From: Rhodocytophaga aerolata
Lineage (GTDB): Bacteria; Bacteroidota; Bacteroidia; Cytophagales; 172606-1
NCBI RefSeq assembly: GCF_030503435.1
Contig: NZ_JAUKPO010000003.1
Span: forward strand, 248,001-312,000
Reading direction: 5' to 3'
Length of the DNA stretch: 64,000 bases
Part shown: in pieces, positions 1-8,682 of the stretch
How the letters are laid out: each line of letters begins with the position of its first letter
Numbering within the stretch: position 1 is the stretch's first letter
The notes under the pieces: model-generated
Databases searched by the model: none
Seen by the model: the letters and a program-made list of their open reading frames with translations, nothing else
What the model was told of the DNA's origin: nothing
Made by a program: the position numbers and the translations under genes

Positions 1-1
1 T

Positions 2-2332
2 TTGGATCCTTTTCATGGATTTTGGGCCAATGCGGAACGGAAAGAGGTAATTGAAGAAAAGAAATTCAATATTCCAGGTGTTCAGTCTCAGGTGCAAATC
101 TTGTTCGACGACCTGATGGTGCCACATATCTTTGCTCAGAACAACCGAGACATGTATTTTGCCCAAGGCTATGTAACGGCCATGCACCGTTTATGGCAAA
201 TGGAATTTCAAACACACGCCGCCGCCGGACGTATTTCCGAAATTGTAGGCGAAAAAGCACTGGAGCTAGACCGCTACAGCCGCCGGATGGGTATGATGCA
301 AGCAGCTGAAAATTCCTTAAAATCTATGATGGCTGATTCAACCAGTAAGATGATGCTGGAGGCCTATTCTGCAGGAATAAATGCATACATACAAACCCTT
401 TCCCCGGAAGACTACCCCCTGGAATACAAACTTCTAGATTATGCACCGGAAACCTGGACACCTTTAAAATGTGCATTGCTATTAAAGCAAATGGCTTCTA
501 CTTTATCAAGCGGCAGCGATGATCTGCGGATGACAAATATTCTGCAAAAATACGGCAAAGAAGTGGTACAAAACCTTTTCCCGAATTATCCTTACCGGGA
601 AGATCCTATTGTCCCTTCCGGAACTCAGTGGGATTTTACGCCTGTTCCTGTTCCAAGTCCTCCACAAAATACAACTACAGCTATTACGGAAGGAGTGCTT
701 CCGCCGGCCCCCAGCCCGGAAATTGGTAGCAACAACTGGGCTATTAGCGCTGACAAATCTGCGACTGGTTACCCTATTCTGGCTAATGATCCTCACCTAA
801 CATTGAGCCTTCCTTCCATCTGGTATCAGATTCAGCTGGTATGTCCGGAAGTAAATGTATATGGCGCTTCTTTGCCCGGAGCACCGGGTGTAATTATTGG
901 CTTTAATAATCAGGTTAGCTGGGGTGTAACGAATGTGGGGTCAGATGTACTGGATTACTACCAGATAAAATTTAAAGATGCCTCCAAAAAGGAATACTGG
1001 CACGACAACCAGTGGAAGAAAGTTACCCAAGTCGTAGAAGAGATAAAGCTGAGAGGAGGCCAACCTGTAAACGATACCGTTTTATATACGCATCACGGCC
1101 CGGTAGTATATAGTAGGGGAGAAAATGTGTTTAATACTCAAACACCAGTAGATCATGCCATGCGTTGGGTAGCCCATGAATCGCTAAACGAAACGCTTAC
1201 TTTTCATAAATTAAACCGGGCAAAAAATTACCAGGATTATGTGGAGGCTCTTTCGTACTACGGTTCTCCAGCACAGAATTTTATCTATGCCGATGTATAT
1301 AAAGATATAGCCATATGGCCCAATGGGCGCTTTCCGCTGAAGTGGGAAACCCAGGGTAAATTCCTGCTAGATGGCACTAACCCCAACCACGACTGGAAAG
1401 GATGGATTCCGCATGCACACAATCCGCATGTTAAAAATCCGCCAAGGGGTTTTGTGAGTTCAGCTAATCAGTTTTCGGCCGATACCACTTATCCGTACTA
1501 TCTGGGCTGGGAGTTTGAAATGGCTGACCGTGGCATCCGCATTAACCAACGGCTGGCAGCTATGCAAGGAGCTACGGCAGATAGCCTGCGGATGCTACAA
1601 GCTGATAACTATAACCTATATGCAAAAACAGTATTACCTCAAATGCTCTCCTACGTGTACCAGGGCAAGCTCACAGATGAGCAAAAAAAGGCGTACGAAA
1701 AAATAGCCCAATGGAACTACTGGAACAATGCCGACGAAATTGGTCCTACTATTTTTGCCCGCTGGTGGGGCAGCCTGAATCAGGCCATCTGGGAAGATGA
1801 ATTCGGCACCAAAAACAACATAGAAATGCGTTACCCCAACCGTGACCGGACCATACACCTGATTTTAAATGAACCTCAATCGCCATGGATAGATAATACT
1901 CAGACGCCAGAGAAAGAAACATTAGCGGATGTAGTAAATAAATCGTTTGTGGAAGCAGTAAATAAGCTAGAGGAAGACCTCGGCGAAGTAAGTGATAAAT
2001 GGGCATGGGCCACATATAAAAGTACCGATATTATGCATTTGGCCCGTATTCCGGCTTTGAGCCGTATGGATGTAAGTACTGGCGGGGGTAGTGGTATTGT
2101 GAATGCAACTACAGGCAGAACGGGCCCTTCCTGGCGTATGGTGGTAGCTTTAGGACCAAATGTTAGGGGATATGGGGTTTATCCGGGCGGCCAGTCGGGG
2201 AATCCGGGCAGTTATTATTACGACAATTTACTGGAAACCTGGCGCAAGGGAGAATTATACGAACTGGTGTATCTGCAAAAGCCAGGCGATGCCAATAAAC
2301 GGATAGTGAGCAAATGGATGCTGGAAAAATAA
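2..2332 (+). CDS. penicillin acylase family protein (5' end cut by window)
   Basis: An Ntn-hydrolase of the penicillin amidase (S45) family, normally an exported enzyme that cleaves itself into two chains and hydrolyses amide bonds; the substrate (beta-lactam, acyl-homoserine lactone or other N-acyl compound) cannot be read from sequence. The visible 776 codons hold the family landmarks in order: an A-chain segment with VPHIFAQNNRDMYFAQGYV, then RLWQMEF and GRISEIVGEKALELDR near residues 37-90; the autocatalytic Gly-Ser junction SNNWAIS with nucleophile Ser243 (numbered in the window); NDPHL just after it; and the B-chain QNFIYAD segment. The first codon in frame is TTG at base 2, but the family has a signal peptide and about 30-60 more N-terminal residues, so the true start lies outside the window. 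The stop is TAA. Family assignment is firm; substrate is unknown. Confidence 0.93.
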   Translation: MDPFHGFWANAERKEVIEEKKFNIPGVQSQVQILFDDLMVPHIFAQNNRDMYFAQGYVTAMHRLWQMEFQTHAAAGRISEIVGEKALELDRYSRRMGMMQAAENSLKSMMADSTSKMMLEAYSAGINAYIQTLSPEDYPLEYKLLDYAPETWTPLKCALLLKQMASTLSSGSDDLRMTNILQKYGKEVVQNLFPNYPYREDPIVPSGTQWDFTPVPVPSPPQNTTTAITEGVLPPAPSPEIGSNNWAISADKSATGYPILANDPHLTLSLPSIWYQIQLVCPEVNVYGASLPGAPGVIIGFNNQVSWGVTNVGSDVLDYYQIKFKDASKKEYWHDNQWKKVTQVVEEIKLRGGQPVNDTVLYTHHGPVVYSRGENVFNTQTPVDHAMRWVAHESLNETLTFHKLNRAKNYQDYVEALSYYGSPAQNFIYADVYKDIAIWPNGRFPLKWETQGKFLLDGTNPNHDWKGWIPHAHNPHVKNPPRGFVSSANQFSADTTYPYYLGWEFEMADRGIRINQRLAAMQGATADSLRMLQADNYNLYAKTVLPQMLSYVYQGKLTDEQKKAYEKIAQWNYWNNADEIGPTIFARWWGSLNQAIWEDEFGTKNNIEMRYPNRDRTIHLILNEPQSPWIDNTQTPEKETLADVVNKSFVEAVNKLEEDLGEVSDKWAWATYKSTDIMHLARIPALSRMDVSTGGGSGIVNATTGRTGPSWRMVVALGPNVRGYGVYPGGQSGNPGSYYYDNLLETWRKGELYELVYLQKPGDANKRIVSKWMLEK

Positions 2333-2390
2333 GTATACTTGCAAAGTTGGCACAAGTCATTCGCTGATCCAGATTTAAAAACCCTTTTTC

Positions 2391-2945
2391 ATGATTAGGT
2401 ATATACCCGTAAGCACCCATGAACATATCCACCAGATTGTAGAGCTGCAGCAACAGAATCTGGCCGGTAATCTAACAGACGAGCAGAAACGTTCTCAAGG
2501 CTTTGTAACGCTCGTGCATACAGATAATGTGCTTCAGCGGATGAACAATACAGAACCCAGTATTATTGCCCTGGATGAAAACAAGATAGCCGGATATTGC
2601 CTGGCCATGACGGAAAGCTTTGCCGAAGAATTTCCTGATTTACAGCCAATGTACCAGGAGATAACCCGTATGCAGGCAGAAAATACATTACCTGCCAAAC
2701 CCTATATTACCATAGGCCAGGTATGTGTAGCACAGGAGTACCGCGGACAAGGCGTATTCGATAGTTTATATGAGGCTTTCAAAAAACAATTCAGCCAACG
2801 GTATGCATTTGCTGTTACAGAAGTTTCCGCCAGAAATCAACGGTCTTTACAGGCACATAAACGAGTAGGCTTTACCGTTATTCATACGCACCCCGGAGGC
2901 GATTGGCTAACCGTCTTATGGGATTGGAGCAGAAACTCGGAATAA
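2391..2945 (+). CDS. GNAT family N-acetyltransferase
   Basis: 184-residue GCN5-related acetyltransferase that transfers an acetyl group from acetyl-CoA to an amine, probably a small molecule or a protein N-terminus. The acetyl-CoA motif A is clear: the beta strand GQVCVAQEY followed by RGQGVFDSLYEAF (about residues 118-135, Arg/Gln-x-x-Gly pattern). The C-terminal strand pair AVTEVSARNQRSLQAHKRVGF matches motif B, where Asn and the RVGF segment are typical. The ATG start is 58 bases after the acylase stop, so the two genes could share a transcript. No specific subfamily is recognisable and the substrate is not predicted. Confidence 0.85.
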   Translation: MIRYIPVSTHEHIHQIVELQQQNLAGNLTDEQKRSQGFVTLVHTDNVLQRMNNTEPSIIALDENKIAGYCLAMTESFAEEFPDLQPMYQEITRMQAENTLPAKPYITIGQVCVAQEYRGQGVFDSLYEAFKKQFSQRYAFAVTEVSARNQRSLQAHKRVGFTVIHTHPGGDWLTVLWDWSRNSE

Positions 2946-3031
2946 ATGCTAAAAATATAGCCAAGTTAATTTATTAGTCTTCCCTCAGAAAGTCCTTCAA
3001 GTCTTGCACACATTTAAAACTCCTGCCAGTG

Positions 3032-3039
3032 TACCTTTG
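3032..3039 (+). promoter_or_regulatory. candidate -7 promoter element (TACCTTTG)
   Basis: Exact match to the Bacteroidota -7 consensus TAnnTTTG, 86 bases before the ATG of the FAD/Fe-S oxidoreductase. A TTG lies 25 bases upstream, longer than the usual spacing for a -33 box, so only the -7 half is well supported. Confidence 0.4.
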
Positions 3040-3125
3040 AATAACAATCAAAATATTCTAAGATTGTAAAGTTTTTCAGAAGAATATACTCCCATTATAC
3101 TTCAGCAGAAAGCGGGATACGTACT

Positions 3126-6059
3126 ATGAATACATTACAACAACTGGCCGGACAGCTAGAAGGAAAACTTTACTACGATACAACAATGCGTACACTGTAC
3201 GCAACCGATGCCTCCGCTTACCGCGAACTGCCTCTGGCTGTAGCCATACCCAAAACCATTGCCGATATAAAGAAATTAATTGCTTTTGCAAACCAGCAAA
3301 AAACTTCTCTTATTCCCCGGACTGCCGGAACTTCGCTTGCCGGACAAGTGGTAGGCAGTGGTATTATAGTAGATGTTTCGAAAGAGTTTACTAAAATACT
3401 CGAATTAAATAAAGAAGAGCATTGGGTACGGGTACAGCCAGGCGTCATACGCGACGAACTGAATATGTTCCTGAAGGAACATGGCTTATTTTTTGGCCCG
3501 GAAACCTCTACGGCTAACCGGGCGATGATTGGCGGAATGGTCGGCAACAACTCCTGCGGCTCTAACTCTATTGTCTATGGCAGCACCAGGGAACACTTAA
3601 TTTCTGTAAAAGCTATTCTCAGCGATGGTTCTGAAACAGAGTTTAAAGCCATCAGTAAAGAAGAATTTGAACAAAAATGCCAAGGCCAGGGTACAGTAAG
3701 CCCTCTGGAAAGACAGCTATACCAAACTGTTCAGCAACTTCTTTCCGATCCGGAAAATCAGGAGGAGATCAGGCGGGAGTTTCCGAAGAAGACTATTCAC
3801 CGCCGTAATACTGGCTATGCGGTTGACCTACTTTTAGAAACATCTCCCTTTACTCCAGCAGCAGAACCTTTTAACTTCTGCAAGCTCATAGCAGGCTCAG
3901 AAGGCACGTTGGCTTTTATTACTGAAATCAAGTTAAATGTATCACCGCTGCCTCCAAAAGAATCTGGCTTATTGTGTATTCATTGCCATACCATTGACGA
4001 ATCTTTACGAGCCAATCTGGTTGCCCTACAATATAAACCTAGTGCTTGTGAACTAATTGACCATTATATACTGGATTGTACCAAAAATAATATTGAACAG
4101 AGTAAAAACCGATTTTTTGTACAAGGAGAACCAGGCGCCATTCTGGTAGTGGAATTGTCCAGGGAAACCCGCGAAGAAGTAGAAAGAGAGGCAGACTTGC
4201 TAAAAGCGGAATTACAACAAAAAGGGTTGGGATACCATTATCCGTTGCTGTTCGGAGAAGATACTAAAAAAATATGGACACTTCGCAAGGCAGGTCTAGG
4301 ATTGCTCTCCAATATGCCAGGTGATGCCAAACCAGTTCCTGTTATTGAAGACACCGCCATAGATGTACAGGAATTGCCTGCGTATATCCGTGAGTTTAAT
4401 GTGATCTTGGAAAAGCACGGCTTGCATTCTGTACATTATGCCCATGCCGGATCAGGCGAATTGCATTTACGTCCGATTATCAATTTAAAAACACCTGAAG
4501 GAAATGCCCTTTTCCGGACCATTGCAGAAGAAATAGCCATTTTAGTAAAAAAATATAAAGGTTCGTTAAGTGGCGAACATGGCGATGGCCGCTTAAGGGG
4601 AGAATTTATCCGGTACATGGTAGGTGCAAAGAACTACAAATTACTAGAGGAGGTAAAGCGGGCCTGGGACCCAAATAATATATTCAATCCTGGTAAAATT
4701 GTGGATACGCCTCCTATGCACACCAGTCTCCGTTTTACGCCAGGGCAAGAGACGCCACAATTCAATACTGTATTTGATTTTAGTGCTACCAAAGGCATTT
4801 TACGTGCAGCCGAGCAATGTAACGGTTCTGGCGATTGCCGCAAAACCCAGGCAAGTGGTGGCACTATGTGCCCCAGCTACATGGTTACCCGCAATGAGAA
4901 AGATACTACCCGCGCCAGAGCTAATATTCTGCGCGAATTTCTGACTAACTCTAATCAACCTAACCGCTTCAATCATGAAGAGATAAAAGAGGTAATGGAC
5001 TTATGTATCTCCTGCAAAGGCTGTAAATCAGAGTGTCCGTCTAATGTAGATATGGCTAAGATGAAAGCAGAGTTTTTGCAGCAATATTATGATGCCAATG
5101 GGATAAACTTCCGTACCAGAATGGTGGGTAACTTTACAAAAGCTACCAGTATGGCTGCTATTGCCCCTGGTGCTTATAACTTTTTATTCAAAAATGAATT
5201 AACGGCTTCCATCGCTAAACAAGTAATGGGCTTTGCTCCCAAACGGTCTTTGCCATTGTTGCATAGCACTACTTTACAGAAATGGTATAAAAAGCACCAG
5301 GCTAAAAATAAGGTTCAGGGTACAAAAGGTAAAGTATATCTTTTCTGTGATGAGTTTACCAACTTTAATGATACAGAAATAGGCATTAAGGCCATTCAAC
5401 TCTTGGAAAAGCTAGGCTATGAGGTAATTATACCTGCACATCAGGAAAGTGGCCGTACCTATATTTCTAAAGGACTATTGCGGGAAGCAAAGAAAATAGC
5501 TATACAAAACATCCAAATGTTGAAAGGGCTGATTACTCCCGAAACACCTCTTATCGGCATAGAACCTTCGGCTATTCTTACTCTCCGTGACGAGTATCTG
5601 GACCTGGTAGGAGAGGAGCTGCTGCCAGAAGCTGTGAAAATTGCTGGTAATGCCTTACTGATAGACGAATTTATAGCTAGAGAAATAGATAATGGCAACA
5701 TTACTAAGGAAGCTTTTACCCAGGAGAAGAAGCTGATAAAACTCCACGGCCACTGCCACCAGAAGGCATTGTCATCTCTTACGCACACCAAAAAGATGCT
5801 CTCCTTACCCGAAAACTATACCATGCATTTGATTCCATCCGGCTGCTGCGGAATGGCGGGTTCCTTTGGCTATGAAAAAGAGCATTATGAAGTATCTATG
5901 CAAATTGGCGAGCTGGTATTATTCCCAACTGTACGTAAGCAACCAGCAGAGGTACTAATTGCCGCGCCAGGCACTAGCTGCCGCCACCAGATTAAGGATG
6001 GCACAGGCCGCCTGGCATTACATCCGGTAGAAATTCTCTGGGAGGCATTAAAAAAATAA
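3126..6059 (+). CDS. FAD-binding and Fe-S oxidoreductase (YdiJ/D-lactate dehydrogenase-like)
   Basis: 977-residue fused flavoprotein resembling E. coli YdiJ and other D-2-hydroxyacid dehydrogenases, which oxidise D-lactate, glycolate or related 2-hydroxy acids and pass electrons through Fe-S clusters to a quinone. Domain order: PCMH FAD-binding fold (about 35-220; GTSLAGQVVGSG and GNNSCGSNSIVYGSTREH); FAD-oxidase C-terminal domain (about 230-540; GEHGDGRLRGEF, then WDPNNIFNPGKI); a ferredoxin-like part with a Cys cluster starting at Cys565 and CISCKGCKSECP at 627-638; and two CCG-type halves near 875 (GHCHQKAL) and 906 (SGCCGMAGSFGYE). All expected Cys ligands are present, so the enzyme looks intact. 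It stands alone between a candidate promoter and a terminator. The precise substrate is not determined. Confidence 0.9.
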   Translation: MNTLQQLAGQLEGKLYYDTTMRTLYATDASAYRELPLAVAIPKTIADIKKLIAFANQQKTSLIPRTAGTSLAGQVVGSGIIVDVSKEFTKILELNKEEHWVRVQPGVIRDELNMFLKEHGLFFGPETSTANRAMIGGMVGNNSCGSNSIVYGSTREHLISVKAILSDGSETEFKAISKEEFEQKCQGQGTVSPLERQLYQTVQQLLSDPENQEEIRREFPKKTIHRRNTGYAVDLLLETSPFTPAAEPFNFCKLIAGSEGTLAFITEIKLNVSPLPPKESGLLCIHCHTIDESLRANLVALQYKPSACELIDHYILDCTKNNIEQSKNRFFVQGEPGAILVVELSRETREEVEREADLLKAELQQKGLGYHYPLLFGEDTKKIWTLRKAGLGLLSNMPGDAKPVPVIEDTAIDVQELPAYIREFNVILEKHGLHSVHYAHAGSGELHLRPIINLKTPEGNALFRTIAEEIAILVKKYKGSLSGEHGDGRLRGEFIRYMVGAKNYKLLEEVKRAWDPNNIFNPGKIVDTPPMHTSLRFTPGQETPQFNTVFDFSATKGILRAAEQCNGSGDCRKTQASGGTMCPSYMVTRNEKDTTRARANILREFLTNSNQPNRFNHEEIKEVMDLCISCKGCKSECPSNVDMAKMKAEFLQQYYDANGINFRTRMVGNFTKATSMAAIAPGAYNFLFKNELTASIAKQVMGFAPKRSLPLLHSTTLQKWYKKHQAKNKVQGTKGKVYLFCDEFTNFNDTEIGIKAIQLLEKLGYEVIIPAHQESGRTYISKGLLREAKKIAIQNIQMLKGLITPETPLIGIEPSAILTLRDEYLDLVGEELLPEAVKIAGNALLIDEFIAREIDNGNITKEAFTQEKKLIKLHGHCHQKALSSLTHTKKMLSLPENYTMHLIPSGCCGMAGSFGYEKEHYEVSMQIGELVLFPTVRKQPAEVLIAAPGTSCRHQIKDGTGRLALHPVEILWEALKK

Positions 6060-6112
6060 CTTTTAAACTGTAGGTTTCTACTATTTAATTTAATACATAT
6101 TCTCATCCCAAC

Positions 6113-6145
6113 AAAGGCAGCTTTAGTATTATAAAAGCTGCCTTT
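6113..6145 (+). terminator. stem-loop terminator after the FAD/Fe-S oxidoreductase
   Basis: Perfect 12-bp inverted repeat (AAAGGCAGCTTT at 6113-6124 with AAAGCTGCCTTT at 6134-6145) and a 9-base loop, 54 bases after the stop. The trailing T tract is weak. Confidence 0.6.
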
Positions 6146-6183
6146 ATTCTACTTGTATAGTAATATTTTTCCTGTTTTTTATT

Positions 6184-6201
6184 CAATTATTAGAATAATT
6201 G
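6184..6201. promoter_or_regulatory. 18-bp dyad upstream of the aquaporin
   Basis: CAATTATT and AATAATTG are perfect inverted arms separated by AG. The dyad lies 75 bases before the aquaporin ATG, where an operator could sit. Near-perfect AT dyads arise by chance in such AT-rich DNA, so this is only a candidate. Confidence 0.25.
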
Positions 6202-6275
6202 ATAAACCTTTAATAGATTACCAATCTACTTTGACAGGGAACAATAAACTCATTACATAATTTTTACATTCACAT

Positions 6276-7100
6276 ATGTCTGCATTTTTAGGTGAACTGG
6301 TAGGCACCATGGTACTTATTATCCTGGGAGGTGGTGTGGTGGCTGGCGCTATTTTAAAAGGAACAAAAGCCGAAAATTCAGGCTGGATAGTTATTACCAT
6401 AGGCTGGGGATTAGCTGTAACTTTGGCCGTGTACACAGCTACCAAATTTAGTGGAGCCCATCTAAATCCGGCTGTTACCTTGGGATTAGCTGCCGTTGGC
6501 GACTTTCCCTGGACGGATGTTCCTATGTATATTGTTGCCCAACTGATAGGTGCCTTTTTGGGAGCTACCGTTGTATGGGTACACTATCTGCCGCATTGGA
6601 AAGAAACCAGGGATCAAATGACGAAACTAGCCGTATTTGCCACAGGCCCAGCCATCCGGAAACCCTGGTCTAACTTGCTGAGTGAAATGATCGGCACCTT
6701 TATTTTATTATTTGGTATATCTGCTATTGGGGCAAATAAATTTACAGAAGGCTTAAATCCCTTGGTAGTGGGGTTACTGGTAGTGGCTATTGGCCTTTCT
6801 TTAGGCGCCACAACCGGATATGCCATCAATCCGGCTAGAGACTTAGGCCCCCGAATCGCCCATTTTGTCTTACCTATTTACGGCAAAGGAAGTTCTGACT
6901 GGGCATATGCCTGGATTCCCATCGTAGGACCTATCATAGGAGGTATGCTAGGAGCTTTGGTATATAAAGCCTTATTTACTCAACAAATTTTCGGATTATT
7001 GTGGGTAGTAGTAACCATAGCATTATTAATTATAGTAATTGCTGTTGTGAAAGAGAGTTCTTCGGTACCGGGCGTGCCACAGCAGAAGCAAAAAAACTAA
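6276..7100 (+). CDS. MIP family channel, aquaglyceroporin type
   Basis: 274-residue integral inner-membrane channel for water and small uncharged solutes such as glycerol. Both pore-lining motifs are present: HLNPAVTLG with Asn64 of the first NPA box, and INPARDLGPR with Asn185 of the second. The Asp after the second NPA-Arg is characteristic of the glycerol facilitator (GlpF) branch, so glycerol conduction is inferred. Length and hydrophobic periodicity fit six helices plus two half-helices. The C-terminus carries one extra hydrophobic stretch (about 243-262) after the normal sixth helix, which is unusual and could be an added membrane segment. There is no glycerol kinase or glycerol-3-phosphate dehydrogenase next to it. 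Confidence 0.92.
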   Translation: MSAFLGELVGTMVLIILGGGVVAGAILKGTKAENSGWIVITIGWGLAVTLAVYTATKFSGAHLNPAVTLGLAAVGDFPWTDVPMYIVAQLIGAFLGATVVWVHYLPHWKETRDQMTKLAVFATGPAIRKPWSNLLSEMIGTFILLFGISAIGANKFTEGLNPLVVGLLVVAIGLSLGATTGYAINPARDLGPRIAHFVLPIYGKGSSDWAYAWIPIVGPIIGGMLGALVYKALFTQQIFGLLWVVVTIALLIIVIAVVKESSSVPGVPQQKQKN

Positions 7101-7340
7101 CTGAAATTTTTGGGCATTTCTTTCCTAGACTTGTTTTATTACAGGCTATTGTATCTCTCTATTTCAACATTTATTTAGTTACCTACCACCTTTATTTACT
7201 TTTACAAAAATTTTTGTTGAAATCCATCAGCAAAAATACAAATAAACTTACCACTGCTTCTCTAGCAAAAAATGGATCATTCGAGCATGCTCAACATTGG
7301 ATATTTGCTCTTAAGATAAAATAGAAGAATATTTTCAAAA

Positions 7341-7358
7341 TTTTCTTACGTAAGAAAA
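7341..7358. repeat. perfect 18-bp palindrome
   Basis: TTTTCTTACGTAAGAAAA reads the same on both strands with no loop, the geometry of a dimeric regulator site rather than a terminator. It is isolated, 240 bases from the nearest gene end. Confidence 0.45.
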
Positions 7359-7890
7359 CAAGTGCATTATGCTTATAGACTATATTTTCGGCTAACTTTT
7401 GTTAAATTCTATAATAAATATTACATGAAAATTACGTCAACTGTAAGAGATTTAACAAAACTCTATCTAACAACAGTCGGATTTTATCAATCAAATAGTG
7501 CGTATTCGTATAATATAATTTTTTTACTATATGCTTACCGGACAAATCATAGCTATTATTTGAAAAATTATATTTAATAATATTCTTTATGTATTATTCT
7601 TAGTTCTGCCTTTACTTTAATTTAGAAATATAAATATTACTAGTTAAAAGGAGAAATTTCATTTATTTACACACCTCCTATGAATTATTAAAATATTCCT
7701 ATCAAAATGCCTCTATTTTCAAATATCATACTGCTATAGTACAATTTAACAAATCTATGGATTTAACTTTATATTAAAAATTTTATATTTATTATAAGGA
7801 GCATACTACAGCACTTTAACAATTATGCGTTTTTTTGTACAAGCAAATATTATCTCCACTTTTTGTATTTTACTAATAAAGCAATGCTCT

Positions 7891-7898
7891 TAGATTTG
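7891..7898 (+). promoter_or_regulatory. candidate -7 promoter element (TAGATTTG)
   Basis: Exact TAnnTTTG match 28 bases upstream of the ATG at 7927, implying a leader of about 20 bases. A TTTG lies 25 bases upstream. Confidence 0.55.
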
Positions 7899-7926
7899 CA
7901 TAGAACACAATAAATGTAAAATCGCA

Positions 7927-8517
7927 ATGAGAAAGAAAACAACTTTATTAGCTGTACTTATAACACTTATGAGTACTTCTCTTTTTGCTTCTAATGATAG
8001 AGGCGAGGTAAAAGAAAATGCACAGCCTATTGTAAGACCTACCAGCAAAAAATCTGTTTATCAGGTTGTATATCAATCTGCACATAAAGGAGCTGTTACG
8101 GTAAACATTTTAGATGCAAATGGCAAAGTGATTATGGTAGACCGCATCATCAATGATTCAGAAGGCTTTATGCGTCCATATAACTTTGCTTCTTTGGCAG
8201 AAGGAAATTACCAGATTGAAGTGAAAGATCACACTGGCCGCGTAGTATTACCATTAAACCATACAGTTGCTGTGGCTCCTGTTAAAGTTAAAATCCAAGC
8301 CTTAGATACAAAGAAGTTTCAGCTGGTTATGGTTGGACAGTCATCTGGTGGTTTGCAGGTAGAAATTAAAGACAACAACAACCGGATTGTATACAGCGAC
8401 TATATTCAAACATCTAGTAGCTTCAGCAAGGTTTATAACTTAAGCCAGTTACAAGCTGAGAACTTTACGTTTGAAGTAAAAAACAACAACAAAGTAATTA
8501 CTTCAGAACAATTTTAA
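7927..8517 (+). CDS. secreted protein with two sorting-domain-like modules
   Basis: 196-residue protein of unknown function. A Sec signal peptide (MRKKTTLLAVLITLMSTSLFA, about residues 1-21) indicates export. The mature part has two similar beta-rich repeats of about 80 residues. The first has VTVNILDANGKVIMVDRI followed by NFASLAEGNYQIEVKD; the second has LQVEIKDNNNRIVYSDYI followed by NLSQLQAENFTFEVKN. This pattern (strand, G/N turn, strand, LxxGxY strand) resembles the C-terminal sorting domains of T9SS cargo and the small DUF3244-like proteins of Bacteroidota, but here it makes up the whole protein. The gene has its own promoter and a strong terminator. Conserved family membership is inferred, not proven. 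Confidence 0.75.
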   Translation: MRKKTTLLAVLITLMSTSLFASNDRGEVKENAQPIVRPTSKKSVYQVVYQSAHKGAVTVNILDANGKVIMVDRIINDSEGFMRPYNFASLAEGNYQIEVKDHTGRVVLPLNHTVAVAPVKVKIQALDTKKFQLVMVGQSSGGLQVEIKDNNNRIVYSDYIQTSSSFSKVYNLSQLQAENFTFEVKNNNKVITSEQF

Positions 8518-8552
8518 TTCTTCTGCCACGGTATTATAACCTGGTTATTACC

Positions 8553-8590
8553 AACAGCTTCTGGCCAACGTCAGAAGCTGTTTTGCTTTT
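8553..8590 (+). terminator. rho-independent terminator
   Basis: 11-bp perfect stem (AACAGCTTCTG at 8553-8563, CAGAAGCTGTT at 8572-8582), 8-base loop, then a T-rich tail, 36 bases after the stop of the small secreted protein. Confidence 0.85.
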
Positions 8591-8651
8591 TGTAGTAATT
8601 CTTTCAAAGAATATACATCCTAAATGGCCCTTTCCCTTCAGGCTTTTGTCT

Positions 8652-8659
8652 TATCTTTG
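8652..8659 (+). promoter_or_regulatory. candidate -7 promoter element (TATCTTTG)
   Basis: Exact TAnnTTTG match ending 23 bases before the ATG of the AddB-like nuclease gene. Confidence 0.5.
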
Positions 8660-8682
8660 AAATAGTACTACTTTTTTTACTC

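Larger units (their letters stand above)
7101..7926. other. AT-rich intergenic region without a supported gene
   Basis: About 825 bases of very AT-rich DNA. Short open stretches exist but have no recognisable domain, start context or codon bias. It contains a perfect 18-bp palindrome at 7341-7358, a 10-bp palindrome (GAGCATGCTC) near 7285, and at its right edge the promoter of the next gene. Confidence 0.6.

Noticed and set aside
7001-7577. Two open frames of 107 and 71 codons in and beyond the aquaporin end
   Set aside because: The first overlaps the aquaporin gene in another frame, and the second lies in very AT-rich DNA with no domain, start context or coding bias.
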